A DNA stretch of 21,323 nucleotides from Chitinophagaceae bacterium UBA2791. GTDB taxonomy: Bacteria > Bacteroidota > Bacteroidia > Chitinophagales > Chitinophagaceae. How positions within the stretch are numbered: the stretch's first letter is position 1; the number at the start of each line of letters is the position of its first letter. Location: positions 1 through 21,323 of the forward strand of contig DEHV01000032.1 of assembly GCA_002352105.1 (NCBI GenBank), given 5' to 3'. Below, piece after piece: positions 14,294 through 21,323 of the stretch. The notes below the pieces were generated by a model, which ran no database searches, was not told the origin of the DNA, and saw only the letters and a list, made by a program, of their open reading frames with translations. A program made the position numbers and the translations under genes.

Positions 14294-14408
14294 GCCGGTA
14301 TCGCCGAATTTCTCTATCAATGGCAGCCGTTGTTTTTCTGATAAACAGATGATAGCGCAATCGCATGAATGCATTACAGGGCGTCGTCAGCCCGGCTTCT
14401 GTAACGGC

Positions 14409-14475
14409 AGGATAAAATAATTTAAGCAATGGACAATTAAGTCTAAAGTATGCGCGCGTATGTGACCCATATTTG
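14409..14475 (+). promoter_or_regulatory. Putative AraC-type paired site and -7 box of the LD-carboxypeptidase gene
   Basis: Half-sites AGGATAAA (14409-14416) and TGGACAAT (14430-14437) lie exactly 21 bp apart. The second begins 38 bases before CATATTTG (14468-14475), one mismatch from TAnnTTTG, which ends 5 bases before the ATG. The first half-site continues as GGATAAAATAATTTA and matches the susC upstream site in 9 consecutive bases plus a second TTTA block. No -33 TTTG is present, as expected for an activator-dependent promoter. Confidence 0.5.
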
Positions 14476-14480
14476 TAAGG

Positions 14481-15383
14481 ATGATTGCGCCGCCATATCT
14501 ACAAGAAAAAGACAGGGTCGCTATTGTGTGCCCTGCAAGCAAGCTGACTGCTCCCATATCGGAGGCGGTTGAGATAATTCAATCGTGGGGCCTGCAGGCG
14601 ACGCTGGGGGAATCGGTCGACGCTTCCTTCCACCGTTTTTCCGGCGCGGACGATCTGCGCGCTGCAGACCTGCAGCGCTTTCTCGATGATCGTTCGATCA
14701 AGGCAGTGATTGCGGCGAGAGGTGGATACGGGACGATCCGCATCATAGATAAAATTGATTTTACCGGCTTTATGCAATACCCAAAATGGATCGTGGGGTT
14801 TAGCGATATTACCCTGCTGCATCAGCATGCGCTTACTCATTGCGGCGTGCAAACCATCCATGGGCAAATGCCGTATACCTTTCCGGAAGCGACGCCCGCT
14901 TCGCTGGAATCGCTGCGCCGCGCGCTGTTCGGAGAAGAAATACGCTACCGCTTTTTATCCCGCTATTTCAACCGCGCAGGAGAGGCGACAGGATATTTGA
15001 TGGGAGGACATTTAACCCTGCTTACCGCGGCGCTGGGGTCGGCCTCTGAACCGGATTATGATAATAAAATTTTATTTCTTGAATGCGTGAACGAGCCCTT
15101 GTACGCGGTGGACCGGATGATCATTACGCTTAAGAGAGCGGGAAAACTGGCCAGGCTTGCGGGATTGATGGTGGGGAGGTTTACAAATATTCACGACGAT
15201 GATATTCCGTTTGGCCTTAGCGTTCACGATATTATCGCAGAGGCGGTGCGGGAATATCATTATCCTGTTTGCTATGATTTTCCCGCGGGTCATGTGCCGG
15301 ATAACCAGGCGATGATCTTTGGAAGAAGACTGCAACTTAAGATAATGAACAATGAAACGACAGCGGCATATCTTCCCGATTGA
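14481..15383 (+). CDS. LD-carboxypeptidase, peptidase S66 (LdcA/MccF family)
   Basis: Cytoplasmic serine peptidase of family S66. LdcA members remove the terminal D-alanine from muropeptide tetrapeptides during peptidoglycan recycling; MccF members cleave microcin C. All three expected catalytic residues are visible in the 300-residue protein: Ser108 in GFSDIT, Glu201 in FLECVNEP, and His271 in FPAGHVPDN. The N-terminal opening PPYLQEKDRVAIVCPAS and GGYGTIRIID (81-90) are also typical. There is no signal peptide. Length fits LdcA better than the longer MccF proteins, though the two cannot be separated firmly by eye. It lies between the AraC-type gene and susC, each with its own upstream region, and its promoter shares a paired motif with susC. 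The 187-base gap before it (14294-14480) shows nothing else. Confidence 0.9.
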   Translation: MIAPPYLQEKDRVAIVCPASKLTAPISEAVEIIQSWGLQATLGESVDASFHRFSGADDLRAADLQRFLDDRSIKAVIAARGGYGTIRIIDKIDFTGFMQYPKWIVGFSDITLLHQHALTHCGVQTIHGQMPYTFPEATPASLESLRRALFGEEIRYRFLSRYFNRAGEATGYLMGGHLTLLTAALGSASEPDYDNKILFLECVNEPLYAVDRMIITLKRAGKLARLAGLMVGRFTNIHDDDIPFGLSVHDIIAEAVREYHYPVCYDFPAGHVPDNQAMIFGRRLQLKIMNNETTAAYLPD

Positions 15384-15428
15384 TGAATGCAAAGAGAAAG
15401 TATGATTTGTTGTTATGTGTTTTCGGTA

Positions 15429-15494
15429 TGGATAAAATGGTTTACAAACTGGATAAACTATTAAAATTCCCGGTTGGTTACGATGGTAAATTTG
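15429..15494 (+). promoter_or_regulatory. Putative AraC-type paired site and -7 box of susC
   Basis: Two exact copies of TGGATAAA (15429-15436 and 15450-15457) lie 21 bp apart. The second begins 37 bases before TAAATTTG (15487-15494), an exact TAnnTTTG box that ends 19 bases before the susC ATG. The -33 position (about 15464-15467) has only A/T and no TTG, so the promoter probably needs an activator. An inverted pair GTTTA/TAAAC (15440-15458) overlaps the site. The layout matches that before the LD-carboxypeptidase gene. Confidence 0.55.
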
Positions 15495-15513
15495 AATACC
15501 AAAACTAAATACT

Positions 15514-18500
15514 ATGATATATTTTCCTCGTATTAAAAAGAGTAAGACATGTATTTGGATCCTATCCATATTTATGCTTACTACGCTGGCTGCTTCCGCC
15601 CAGAGCAGGATCTCCGGAACGGTTGCGGATGCTGAAACGCGAACGCCGATTGCAGGCGCTTCTGTGAATATCAATGGCTCTGCTTCAGGAGTGATCTCTG
15701 ATCAGGACGGTTCTTTTTCTGTTTTGGCAAACCGGGGAGATGTTTTGATTTTTTCCTTTGTCGGATACCAGCCGCAGGAAATAGTTGTGGGAGACCGGTC
15801 GGTCTATGATGTTCTCTTATCCAAGGCTACCGCTGCGCTGGATGAGGTAGTGGTAACCGGATATACTGCTGAAAGGAAAAAAGATATTACCGGTTCCGTC
15901 GCTGTGGTGGATATGAAGAGCATGCGATCCATTCCCACCGGTTCCGCAACCGCAGCGCTGCAGGGGCAGGCTTCGGGCGTGAATGTAATCAGCTCAGGCG
16001 TTCCCGGAGGAGGAAGCTTTGTATTTGTAAGAGGCCTGAGCTCATTCGGCAATACCAGTCCTCTTGTGCTGATAGATGGCGTACAAGGCAACCTGAACAA
16101 TGTTAATGCGGAGGAGATCGAATCCATACAGGTATTGAAAGACGCCGGATCTGCCGCGATCTATGGGGTTCGCGGCGCCAACGGCGTTATCATCGTCACT
16201 ACAAAAAAAGGCAAGGCAGGTCGAACAAAAGTTACGTACGACGCATACTACGGAACGCAACGCCCGCTTCCCGGCAATCCTTTTAACCTGCTGAATGTGG
16301 ACGATTTTACGGAGGTGATGAAAACTGCTTATCCGAATGCAGTATTGTTCAAGGATGGGTTGGCTGATTTTATGTATGGAAGTCCCGGCGGTTCCGGCGT
16401 GGCGATGGCCGGCAATCCGCTGGTGGACCCCGACAGGTATAATCTCGATCCTGAAGTTTCTTCAAGGAATTACCTGATCCAGGAGATCAATAAGTCGGGA
16501 ACAGACTGGTTCCACGAAACATTTAAACCCGCTCCGATGACCAGCCATATTTTATCGGCAAGCGGAGGTTCTGATAAGAGCTCCTATCTGTTATCCCTTG
16601 GATATTTTGACCAGCAGGGCACGCTGATAGAAACCTATCTGAAGCGGTATTCTGTCAGGATAAATACATTGTTTACGCCATCGAAGAACATAAGGATCGG
16701 CGAAAATGCTTATGTCTATTATCGCGACAATCCTTCTTTCAGCAACCAGGAGCAATTTGGCTTAATGTCGCAAGTATACAGAATGATGCCGGTAATACCG
16801 GTATATGATATCCGGGGGAACTATGGAGGCACTTTTGCAGGTCCGGATCTCGGAGGCCATTCCAACCCGGTGGCCATTCAGAAAAGAACGGTGAACAATA
16901 GAAGTCATAACTGGAATGTGACGGGGAACGTTTTTGCAGAAGCGGATTTTCTTAGTCATTTTACTGCGCGCACCAGCATTGGCGGAGCGATAGATAATGG
17001 GTATAGCCAGGGCTTTGCTTTCACGCCTTACGAAGCTTCACAGGGAAACAGCAATCCCAATTCCTATAGCGAAGGCGCTTCCTATGGCAGTACGCTAATG
17101 TGGACAAACACGCTGAGCTATAACAATGCGTTCGGCGATCATAGCGTCAAGGCGCTGATTGGCTCGGAAGCAATAAGATCCGCGGCGAGGTCCGTATCCG
17201 GCGGCAGGCAGGGGTTTTATTCCACGGATTATAACTATCTTATCCTGAACAATGGAACATTAAATATCTCCAACTCCAGTTCAGGTTCTAAAGAAACATT
17301 GTTCTCTCTTTTTGGCCGGGTAGATTATGCGTATGCTGATAAATACCTGGTAAGCGGCACCTTGAGAAGAGATGGCTCGTCGAGATTTGGCAGCGCTAAC
17401 CGGTATGGCGTATTCCCTTCTGTTTCTTTGGGCTGGCGGATCTCGAGTGAAAGGTTTATGGAGGGGGCTGAATGGCTGAACGACCTCAAATTGAGGGCCA
17501 GCTATGGAGTACTGGGATCGCAGAACAATGTCAGCGCGAGCAATCCTTACAGTTTGTTCGGAGGCGGTTATACAGATGCGTATTATGATATGACCGGCTC
17601 AGGCAATAGCGTGATCAGGGGGTTTTACCAGACCCGCATCGGCAACGCATATACCGGATGGGAGAAAAACCTGGTTACAAATATTGGTATTGACGCCGCT
17701 ATCCTGAACAACAGGATCATTTTCTCCATGGAATATTTCAAAAAAGCGGTTAACGGCTTGCTGTTTTCCGAACCGCTGCCGGCAACGGTGGGCGGCGCTG
17801 CAGCGCCTGTGGTGAATATAGGCGATATCCAGAACAAGGGAGTGGATGTATCGCTTACCTACCAGGACAAGATAGGAAGCGATCTGGGTTTTTCGATAGG
17901 CGCGAATATCACCACGTATCAGAACAAAGTAGTATATACGCCGGACCCGGGATATTTCGACGGATCAAGTATAAACAGCTTGGGAAATATGATCAGGAAC
18001 CAGGTGGGTCAACCGCTCAGCTCATTCTTCGGATATGAGGTCATCGGTCTTTTCAGAGATGATGAAGATGTTACCCAGTCGCCCGCTCAAACCGCAGCCG
18101 CTCCGGGCAGATTTAAATACAGGGATACCGATAAGGATGGATCGATCACTCCCGAGGACCGCGTATTTCTCGGCGACCCGAATCCGGATTTTACTTATGG
18201 TTTAAATCTTGGACTTACCTATAAAGGGTTTGATCTGGGCGCTGTTTTCTATGGTTCCCAGGGAGCGGAGCTGGTGAATACGGTGAATGCATTTACGCAT
18301 TTTCTTGGCGAGGTTGGCGCTAAGAGCAACGTATTGCTCAATGCCTGGACGCCGCAGAATACGTCGACAAATGTGCCAAAGATCGAGGGGGTGAGAAACT
18401 TCAGCACCAACGGCGCCATGAACTCCTATTTTGTAGAAGATGGGTCTTATCTGCGATTGAGGTCCCTGGTTTTGGGTTATACCATAAAACCGGGCGCGCT

Positions 18501-18681
18501 GAAAAAGCTCGGGATAAGCAGTTGGAGAATATACGCGCAGGGCGTCAACCTGTTCACCATTACCAATTATTCCGGCCTTGATCCTGAACTTGGCGGGTCC
18601 AGCTCAAGCTTCGGGATAGATTATGGCAACTATCCGAATAACCAGAAGAATTTTTTATTCGGCATTAACCTTTCATTTTAA
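15514..18681 (+). CDS. SusC/RagA-family TonB-dependent transporter
   Basis: Outer-membrane transporter that with its SusD partner imports glycans, glycopeptides or other large nutrients using TonB energy. The 1055-residue protein has a signal peptide (1-30, ending AASAQ), a carboxypeptidase-regulatory-like domain (about 32-105, ISGTVADAETRTPIAGASV and SFVGYQPQEI), the TonB-box region ALDEVVVTGYTAERKKDITG (108-127), the plug with VLIDGV (185-190), EEIESIQVLKDAGSAAIYGVRGANG (within 200-223) and VTTKKGK, then a 22-strand-type barrel ending NFLFGINLSF. Length is typical. SusD starts 21 bases after its stop. No sensor-type (FecA-like signalling) N-terminal extension is present. The substrate cannot be read from sequence. 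Confidence 0.96.
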   Translation: MIYFPRIKKSKTCIWILSIFMLTTLAASAQSRISGTVADAETRTPIAGASVNINGSASGVISDQDGSFSVLANRGDVLIFSFVGYQPQEIVVGDRSVYDVLLSKATAALDEVVVTGYTAERKKDITGSVAVVDMKSMRSIPTGSATAALQGQASGVNVISSGVPGGGSFVFVRGLSSFGNTSPLVLIDGVQGNLNNVNAEEIESIQVLKDAGSAAIYGVRGANGVIIVTTKKGKAGRTKVTYDAYYGTQRPLPGNPFNLLNVDDFTEVMKTAYPNAVLFKDGLADFMYGSPGGSGVAMAGNPLVDPDRYNLDPEVSSRNYLIQEINKSGTDWFHETFKPAPMTSHILSASGGSDKSSYLLSLGYFDQQGTLIETYLKRYSVRINTLFTPSKNIRIGENAYVYYRDNPSFSNQEQFGLMSQVYRMMPVIPVYDIRGNYGGTFAGPDLGGHSNPVAIQKRTVNNRSHNWNVTGNVFAEADFLSHFTARTSIGGAIDNGYSQGFAFTPYEASQGNSNPNSYSEGASYGSTLMWTNTLSYNNAFGDHSVKALIGSEAIRSAARSVSGGRQGFYSTDYNYLILNNGTLNISNSSSGSKETLFSLFGRVDYAYADKYLVSGTLRRDGSSRFGSANRYGVFPSVSLGWRISSERFMEGAEWLNDLKLRASYGVLGSQNNVSASNPYSLFGGGYTDAYYDMTGSGNSVIRGFYQTRIGNAYTGWEKNLVTNIGIDAAILNNRIIFSMEYFKKAVNGLLFSEPLPATVGGAAAPVVNIGDIQNKGVDVSLTYQDKIGSDLGFSIGANITTYQNKVVYTPDPGYFDGSSINSLGNMIRNQVGQPLSSFFGYEVIGLFRDDEDVTQSPAQTAAAPGRFKYRDTDKDGSITPEDRVFLGDPNPDFTYGLNLGLTYKGFDLGAVFYGSQGAELVNTVNAFTHFLGEVGAKSNVLLNAWTPQNTSTNVPKIEGVRNFSTNGAMNSYFVEDGSYLRLRSLVLGYTIKPGALKKLGISSWRIYAQGVNLFTITNYSGLDPELGGSSSSFGIDYGNYPNNQKNFLFGINLSF

Positions 18682-18702
18682 TCAACCATTAATAACAGAT
18701 AT

Positions 18703-20463
18703 ATGAGACTATATACATTGGCGATCTTTGTCAGCCTTCTTCATTTTAGCTGTCAAAAGAACTTCCTCGAAGTTATACCTATCGGGTCTGTTAATGAAAC
18801 CACCCTTGCAACAAAACAGGGGGTGGATGGACTGCTGGTGGGCGCTTATTCTTTGTTAGATGGTTTTGGAACAGGCGGAGGGGATGTTTACGGCAGTCGC
18901 ATGGTGCATGCAACGATCCCTTCCGATGATGCGCATACGGGCACCATCCCCAATGGCATACTGGCGCAGATGGAAGGATATACTTTCGACGCTACTTCCT
19001 ATCCCTTCGACAACAGGTGGCGGATGTTGTATTCTGCAGTGCAGCGCGCTAACGACGCGCTCAGGGTATTGCGCCAGGCTACGGACCTGACCGTTGCCGA
19101 AGCAAACCAGGCAGAAGCGGAAGCCAGGTTCCTGCGGGGTTTCTATCATATGGAAGCGGTGATGATGTGGAAGAATGTGCCCTATCTTGATGAAACGATC
19201 ACCTATAATAATAAAAATTACAATGTTCCCAATACCGACCCCGTATGGCCCAAGATAGAGGACGATTTTAACTTTGCGGCAGCGAATCTGTCCGCTGCCA
19301 ATTCGCAGGTAGGAAGGGTGAACAGCTGGGCGGCAAAAGCATTTCTGGCCAAAGCCTATATGTTCCAGCATAAGTTTACAGAGGCAAAACCGCTTTTGAA
19401 AGATATCATCGACAATGGGCATACGACAAACGGTCTCAAGTATGCGCTGAATGTGAAATACTATGATAATTTTTACTCCGGCGCAAGGAATGGCCCGGAA
19501 GCGGTTTTTGCAATACAAATGTCTGTGCTTGACGGCACAACCAATGGCGCCAACGGAAATTATACCGATGGGTATGGAGGCCCTTTCAACAGCCCGACAA
19601 CAGGAGGTTTCGGATGGCTTCAGCCCTCCTTTGATCTGGCCAATGCGTATCAGACAGACCCGGCAACCGGGTTGCCTTTGATTGGAACCTATCAGAATAC
19701 GCCTATTGTAACCGACCAGGGATTGGCTTCTTCGGATCCTTTTACCCCGCATAGCGGCACGCTGGATGCGCGCCTCGACTGGTGCATCGGCAGAAGAGGC
19801 ATTCCCTATCTCGACTGGGGCTATCATCCAGGCCAGGCCTGGGTGAGACAGCAGTTTTCCGGCGGACCGTATACCGGCATCAAACATATCGCTACCAAGG
19901 CAAGGGCAGCCACCGATCGCCAGAATATTGCCACGAACAACCCTTATAACCTGATCCGTTTCGCCGATGTGCTGCTATGGGCGGCAGAAGTGGAGGTAGA
20001 GATCGGAAGCCTTGAGCTTGCGGAAGATTATGTAAATATGATAAGGGCCCGCGCTGCCAACCCCGATGGTTTTGTGAAAAAATATATTGACGACGATCCC
20101 GACAAAGGATTCTCCAATATTCCCGCCGCCAATTATTTTGTGGGCCTTTATACCGGCCAGTTCACTACCCAGGGAAAAGATTTTGCCCGTGAAGCGGTTC
20201 GGTTTGAGAGAAGGCTTGAGCTGGCCCTGGAACATCACCGGCTGTTTGATCTGCGGCGTTACGATAATGGCTCCGGTTATTTGGCTACGATAATGAATAA
20301 TTACCTGACATTTGAAAAAAATGTTCCCGGGTACGATAATTCCTATATGAGCGACGGCCATTTTACGCAGGGGAAGAACGAGGTTTATCCCATCCCACAG
20401 ATCCAGATCGACCGCAGTATGAGCGACGGAGCGCCTACCCTGAAACAAAATGATAACTACTGA
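18703..20463 (+). CDS. SusD/RagB-family surface lipoprotein
   Basis: Substrate-binding lid of the SusCD importer, a lipoprotein on the outer face of the outer membrane. The 586 residues begin with a short lipoprotein signal whose lipobox LHFSC places the lipidated cysteine at residue 17. The N-terminal TPR-containing half shows NRWRMLYSAVQRANDALR and EARFLRGFYHMEAVMMW. The C-terminal RagB/SusD region shows NPYNLIRFADVLLWAAEVEVE, followed by FERRLELALEHHRLFDLRRY and the terminal block EVYPIPQIQID. All are standard family positions. It is co-oriented with susC after a 21-base gap and is followed after 54 bases by the Gfo/Idh/MocA gene. A large open frame on the opposite strand (18856-19887) has no family features and was discarded. 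Confidence 0.95.
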   Translation: MRLYTLAIFVSLLHFSCQKNFLEVIPIGSVNETTLATKQGVDGLLVGAYSLLDGFGTGGGDVYGSRMVHATIPSDDAHTGTIPNGILAQMEGYTFDATSYPFDNRWRMLYSAVQRANDALRVLRQATDLTVAEANQAEAEARFLRGFYHMEAVMMWKNVPYLDETITYNNKNYNVPNTDPVWPKIEDDFNFAAANLSAANSQVGRVNSWAAKAFLAKAYMFQHKFTEAKPLLKDIIDNGHTTNGLKYALNVKYYDNFYSGARNGPEAVFAIQMSVLDGTTNGANGNYTDGYGGPFNSPTTGGFGWLQPSFDLANAYQTDPATGLPLIGTYQNTPIVTDQGLASSDPFTPHSGTLDARLDWCIGRRGIPYLDWGYHPGQAWVRQQFSGGPYTGIKHIATKARAATDRQNIATNNPYNLIRFADVLLWAAEVEVEIGSLELAEDYVNMIRARAANPDGFVKKYIDDDPDKGFSNIPAANYFVGLYTGQFTTQGKDFAREAVRFERRLELALEHHRLFDLRRYDNGSGYLATIMNNYLTFEKNVPGYDNSYMSDGHFTQGKNEVYPIPQIQIDRSMSDGAPTLKQNDNY

Positions 20464-20488
20464 TCAACCGATGGTATTTAGCGATATT

Positions 20489-20507
20489 ATTTAAATTTTT
20501 TTTAAAT
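20489..20507. repeat. AT-only palindrome between susD and the oxidoreductase gene
   Basis: ATTTAAA (20489-20495), five T and TTTAAAT (20501-20507) form a perfect 7-bp inverted repeat in the 54-base gap. Made only of A-T pairs, it is too weak for a normal terminator; it could tune read-through or be chance in an AT-rich spacer. Confidence 0.3.
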
Positions 20508-20517
20508 CTTATTTGAT

Positions 20518-21323
20518 ATGAAGTCTAAACGCAACAAAGCGAATCAAGAAAACAAGGATTCGGCGCTTTCTTCTCCGGCAGAGAATGATTCGCACAACCT
20601 GCATTCCAGGCGTTGGTTTTTACATTCGATAGGATTGGGGACTGCGGCTTTGGGACTGTCGCAGGCCGGATGTTCATCGTCGAAAAAGACAGGCAAGGGA
20701 TCAGCAAATGCTCCCGAGATACAGGGCTTTGAAACGGCGGAAGAAAAAGCGGAGGAGGTGAAAGAATGGAAACCCGTTTCAGATCGGAAGGTTAAGGTAG
20801 GCATTGTAGGATATGGATACTGCCGGTTCGGCGCCCACTTTGGGTTCCAGGATCATCCCAATGTGGAGATCGTAGCGGTGAGCGATCTTTTTCCCGATCG
20901 TTGCGCGGCGTTGGCAAAGGAATGCCGCGTAAATAAAACCTATCCTTCGCTGGAGGAGCTGGTGAAGGATAAGGATATCGAAGCGGTGTTTATTGCGACG
21001 GACGCGCCCAGCCATGCCAGGCATGCTATGGAAGCGCTGAATCACGGAAAGCATGTAGCCGTGGCAGTGCCCGCAACATTTGGATCAATAGAGGAAGGCG
21101 AGCAGCTTTTAAATACAGTGAAACGATCGGGGCTCAAGTATATGATGTTTGAAACCTCGTATTTTCATGCGAGGCTGTATGCGATGCGGCAGATATTTAA
21201 GGCCGGAGGATTTGGGAAGCTGGTGTACAGCGAAGGGGAGTATTATCATTATCATACTGCGCCGCTGCCGGGTTATAAAGACTGGCGTTTCGGACTGCCT
21301 CCTCAATGGTATCCCACGCATTC
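20518..21323 (+). CDS. Gfo/Idh/MocA oxidoreductase, Tat-exported lipoprotein (3' truncated by window)
   Basis: The first 268 residues of a periplasmic NAD(P)-type oxidoreductase. A polar N-region precedes a Tat-like SRRWFL (twin Arg at 31-32), a hydrophobic stretch and a lipobox-like SQAGC (Cys52), so it is probably exported folded with cofactor and lipidated. The Rossmann domain starts at about 91 with VGIVGYGYCRFG (94-105), then VAVSDLFPDR and a PSHARHAMEALNHGKHV segment. Where the family usually has the EKP motif, this protein has AVAVP (181-185), lacking the Glu-Lys. PPQWYPTH at the window edge is a motif I recall from glycan-related members. It follows susD by 54 bases in the same direction, so it likely acts on what SusCD imports; some Bacteroidota relatives oxidise glycosides to 3-keto forms, but that role here is inference. 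Confidence 0.87.
   Translation, partial: MKSKRNKANQENKDSALSSPAENDSHNLHSRRWFLHSIGLGTAALGLSQAGCSSSKKTGKGSANAPEIQGFETAEEKAEEVKEWKPVSDRKVKVGIVGYGYCRFGAHFGFQDHPNVEIVAVSDLFPDRCAALAKECRVNKTYPSLEELVKDKDIEAVFIATDAPSHARHAMEALNHGKHVAVAVPATFGSIEEGEQLLNTVKRSGLKYMMFETSYFHARLYAMRQIFKAGGFGKLVYSEGEYYHYHTAPLPGYKDWRFGLPPQWYPTH

Noticed and set aside
18856..19887. 343-codon open frame opposite susD
   Set aside because: It lies wholly inside a confident SusD gene, shows no family motifs and reads as an antisense shadow.

Overview
The window looks like chromosomal DNA of a Bacteroidota bacterium, most plausibly a Chitinophagaceae-type soil or environmental lineage. Evidence seen directly: a SusC/SusD pair, PorT-type outer-membrane barrel, Tat-lipoprotein Gfo/Idh/MocA oxidoreductase, weak or absent Shine-Dalgarno sequences, and several -7 boxes of the Bacteroidota type (TAnnTTTG). 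I saw no tRNA, rRNA, CRISPR array or insertion sequence.

Left part (1-6410), envelope and housekeeping. A GT9 glycosyltransferase (+) converges, 8 bases apart, on a GT39/ArnT-like membrane glycosyltransferase (-). Upstream of the latter on the minus strand are a PAP2 membrane phosphatase and a small Rieske ferredoxin, 12 bases apart, then the ribosome-associated GTPase HflX and a PorT-like outer-membrane protein.

Middle (6742-10934). A secreted esterase-D-type hydrolase with a long Ig-like/NEW3-like C-terminal part is followed by a tight cysE-cysM cysteine-synthesis operon. Just downstream of cysM lies a 65-base relic of the 3' end of a second, diverged cysM (10796-10860), a trace of duplication or gene replacement.

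Right part (10935-21323), the accessory region. An unusual AT-rich TonB-receptor-like barrel (-) is divergent, across a 506-base repeat-rich gap, from an AraC-family regulator (+). The regulator is followed by an LD-carboxypeptidase (peptidase S66), SusC, SusD and the 5' part of a Tat-exported lipoprotein Gfo/Idh/MocA oxidoreductase cut by the window edge. The promoter regions of the LD-carboxypeptidase and of susC each carry two half-sites (core GGATAAA) spaced exactly 21 bp, lying 37-38 bp upstream of the -7 box. That is the geometry expected of an AraC-type activator site. The gap in front of the regulator holds further GGATAAAAAT and ATTGAAAAT copies. The best candidate for something undescribed is therefore this small regulon, in which one AraC protein may control itself, a muropeptide LD-carboxypeptidase, and a SusCD importer with a periplasmic oxidoreductase. 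No glycoside hydrolase is visible in the window. The regulatory link is inference from motif geometry; gene identities are family-level calls from motifs read by eye.
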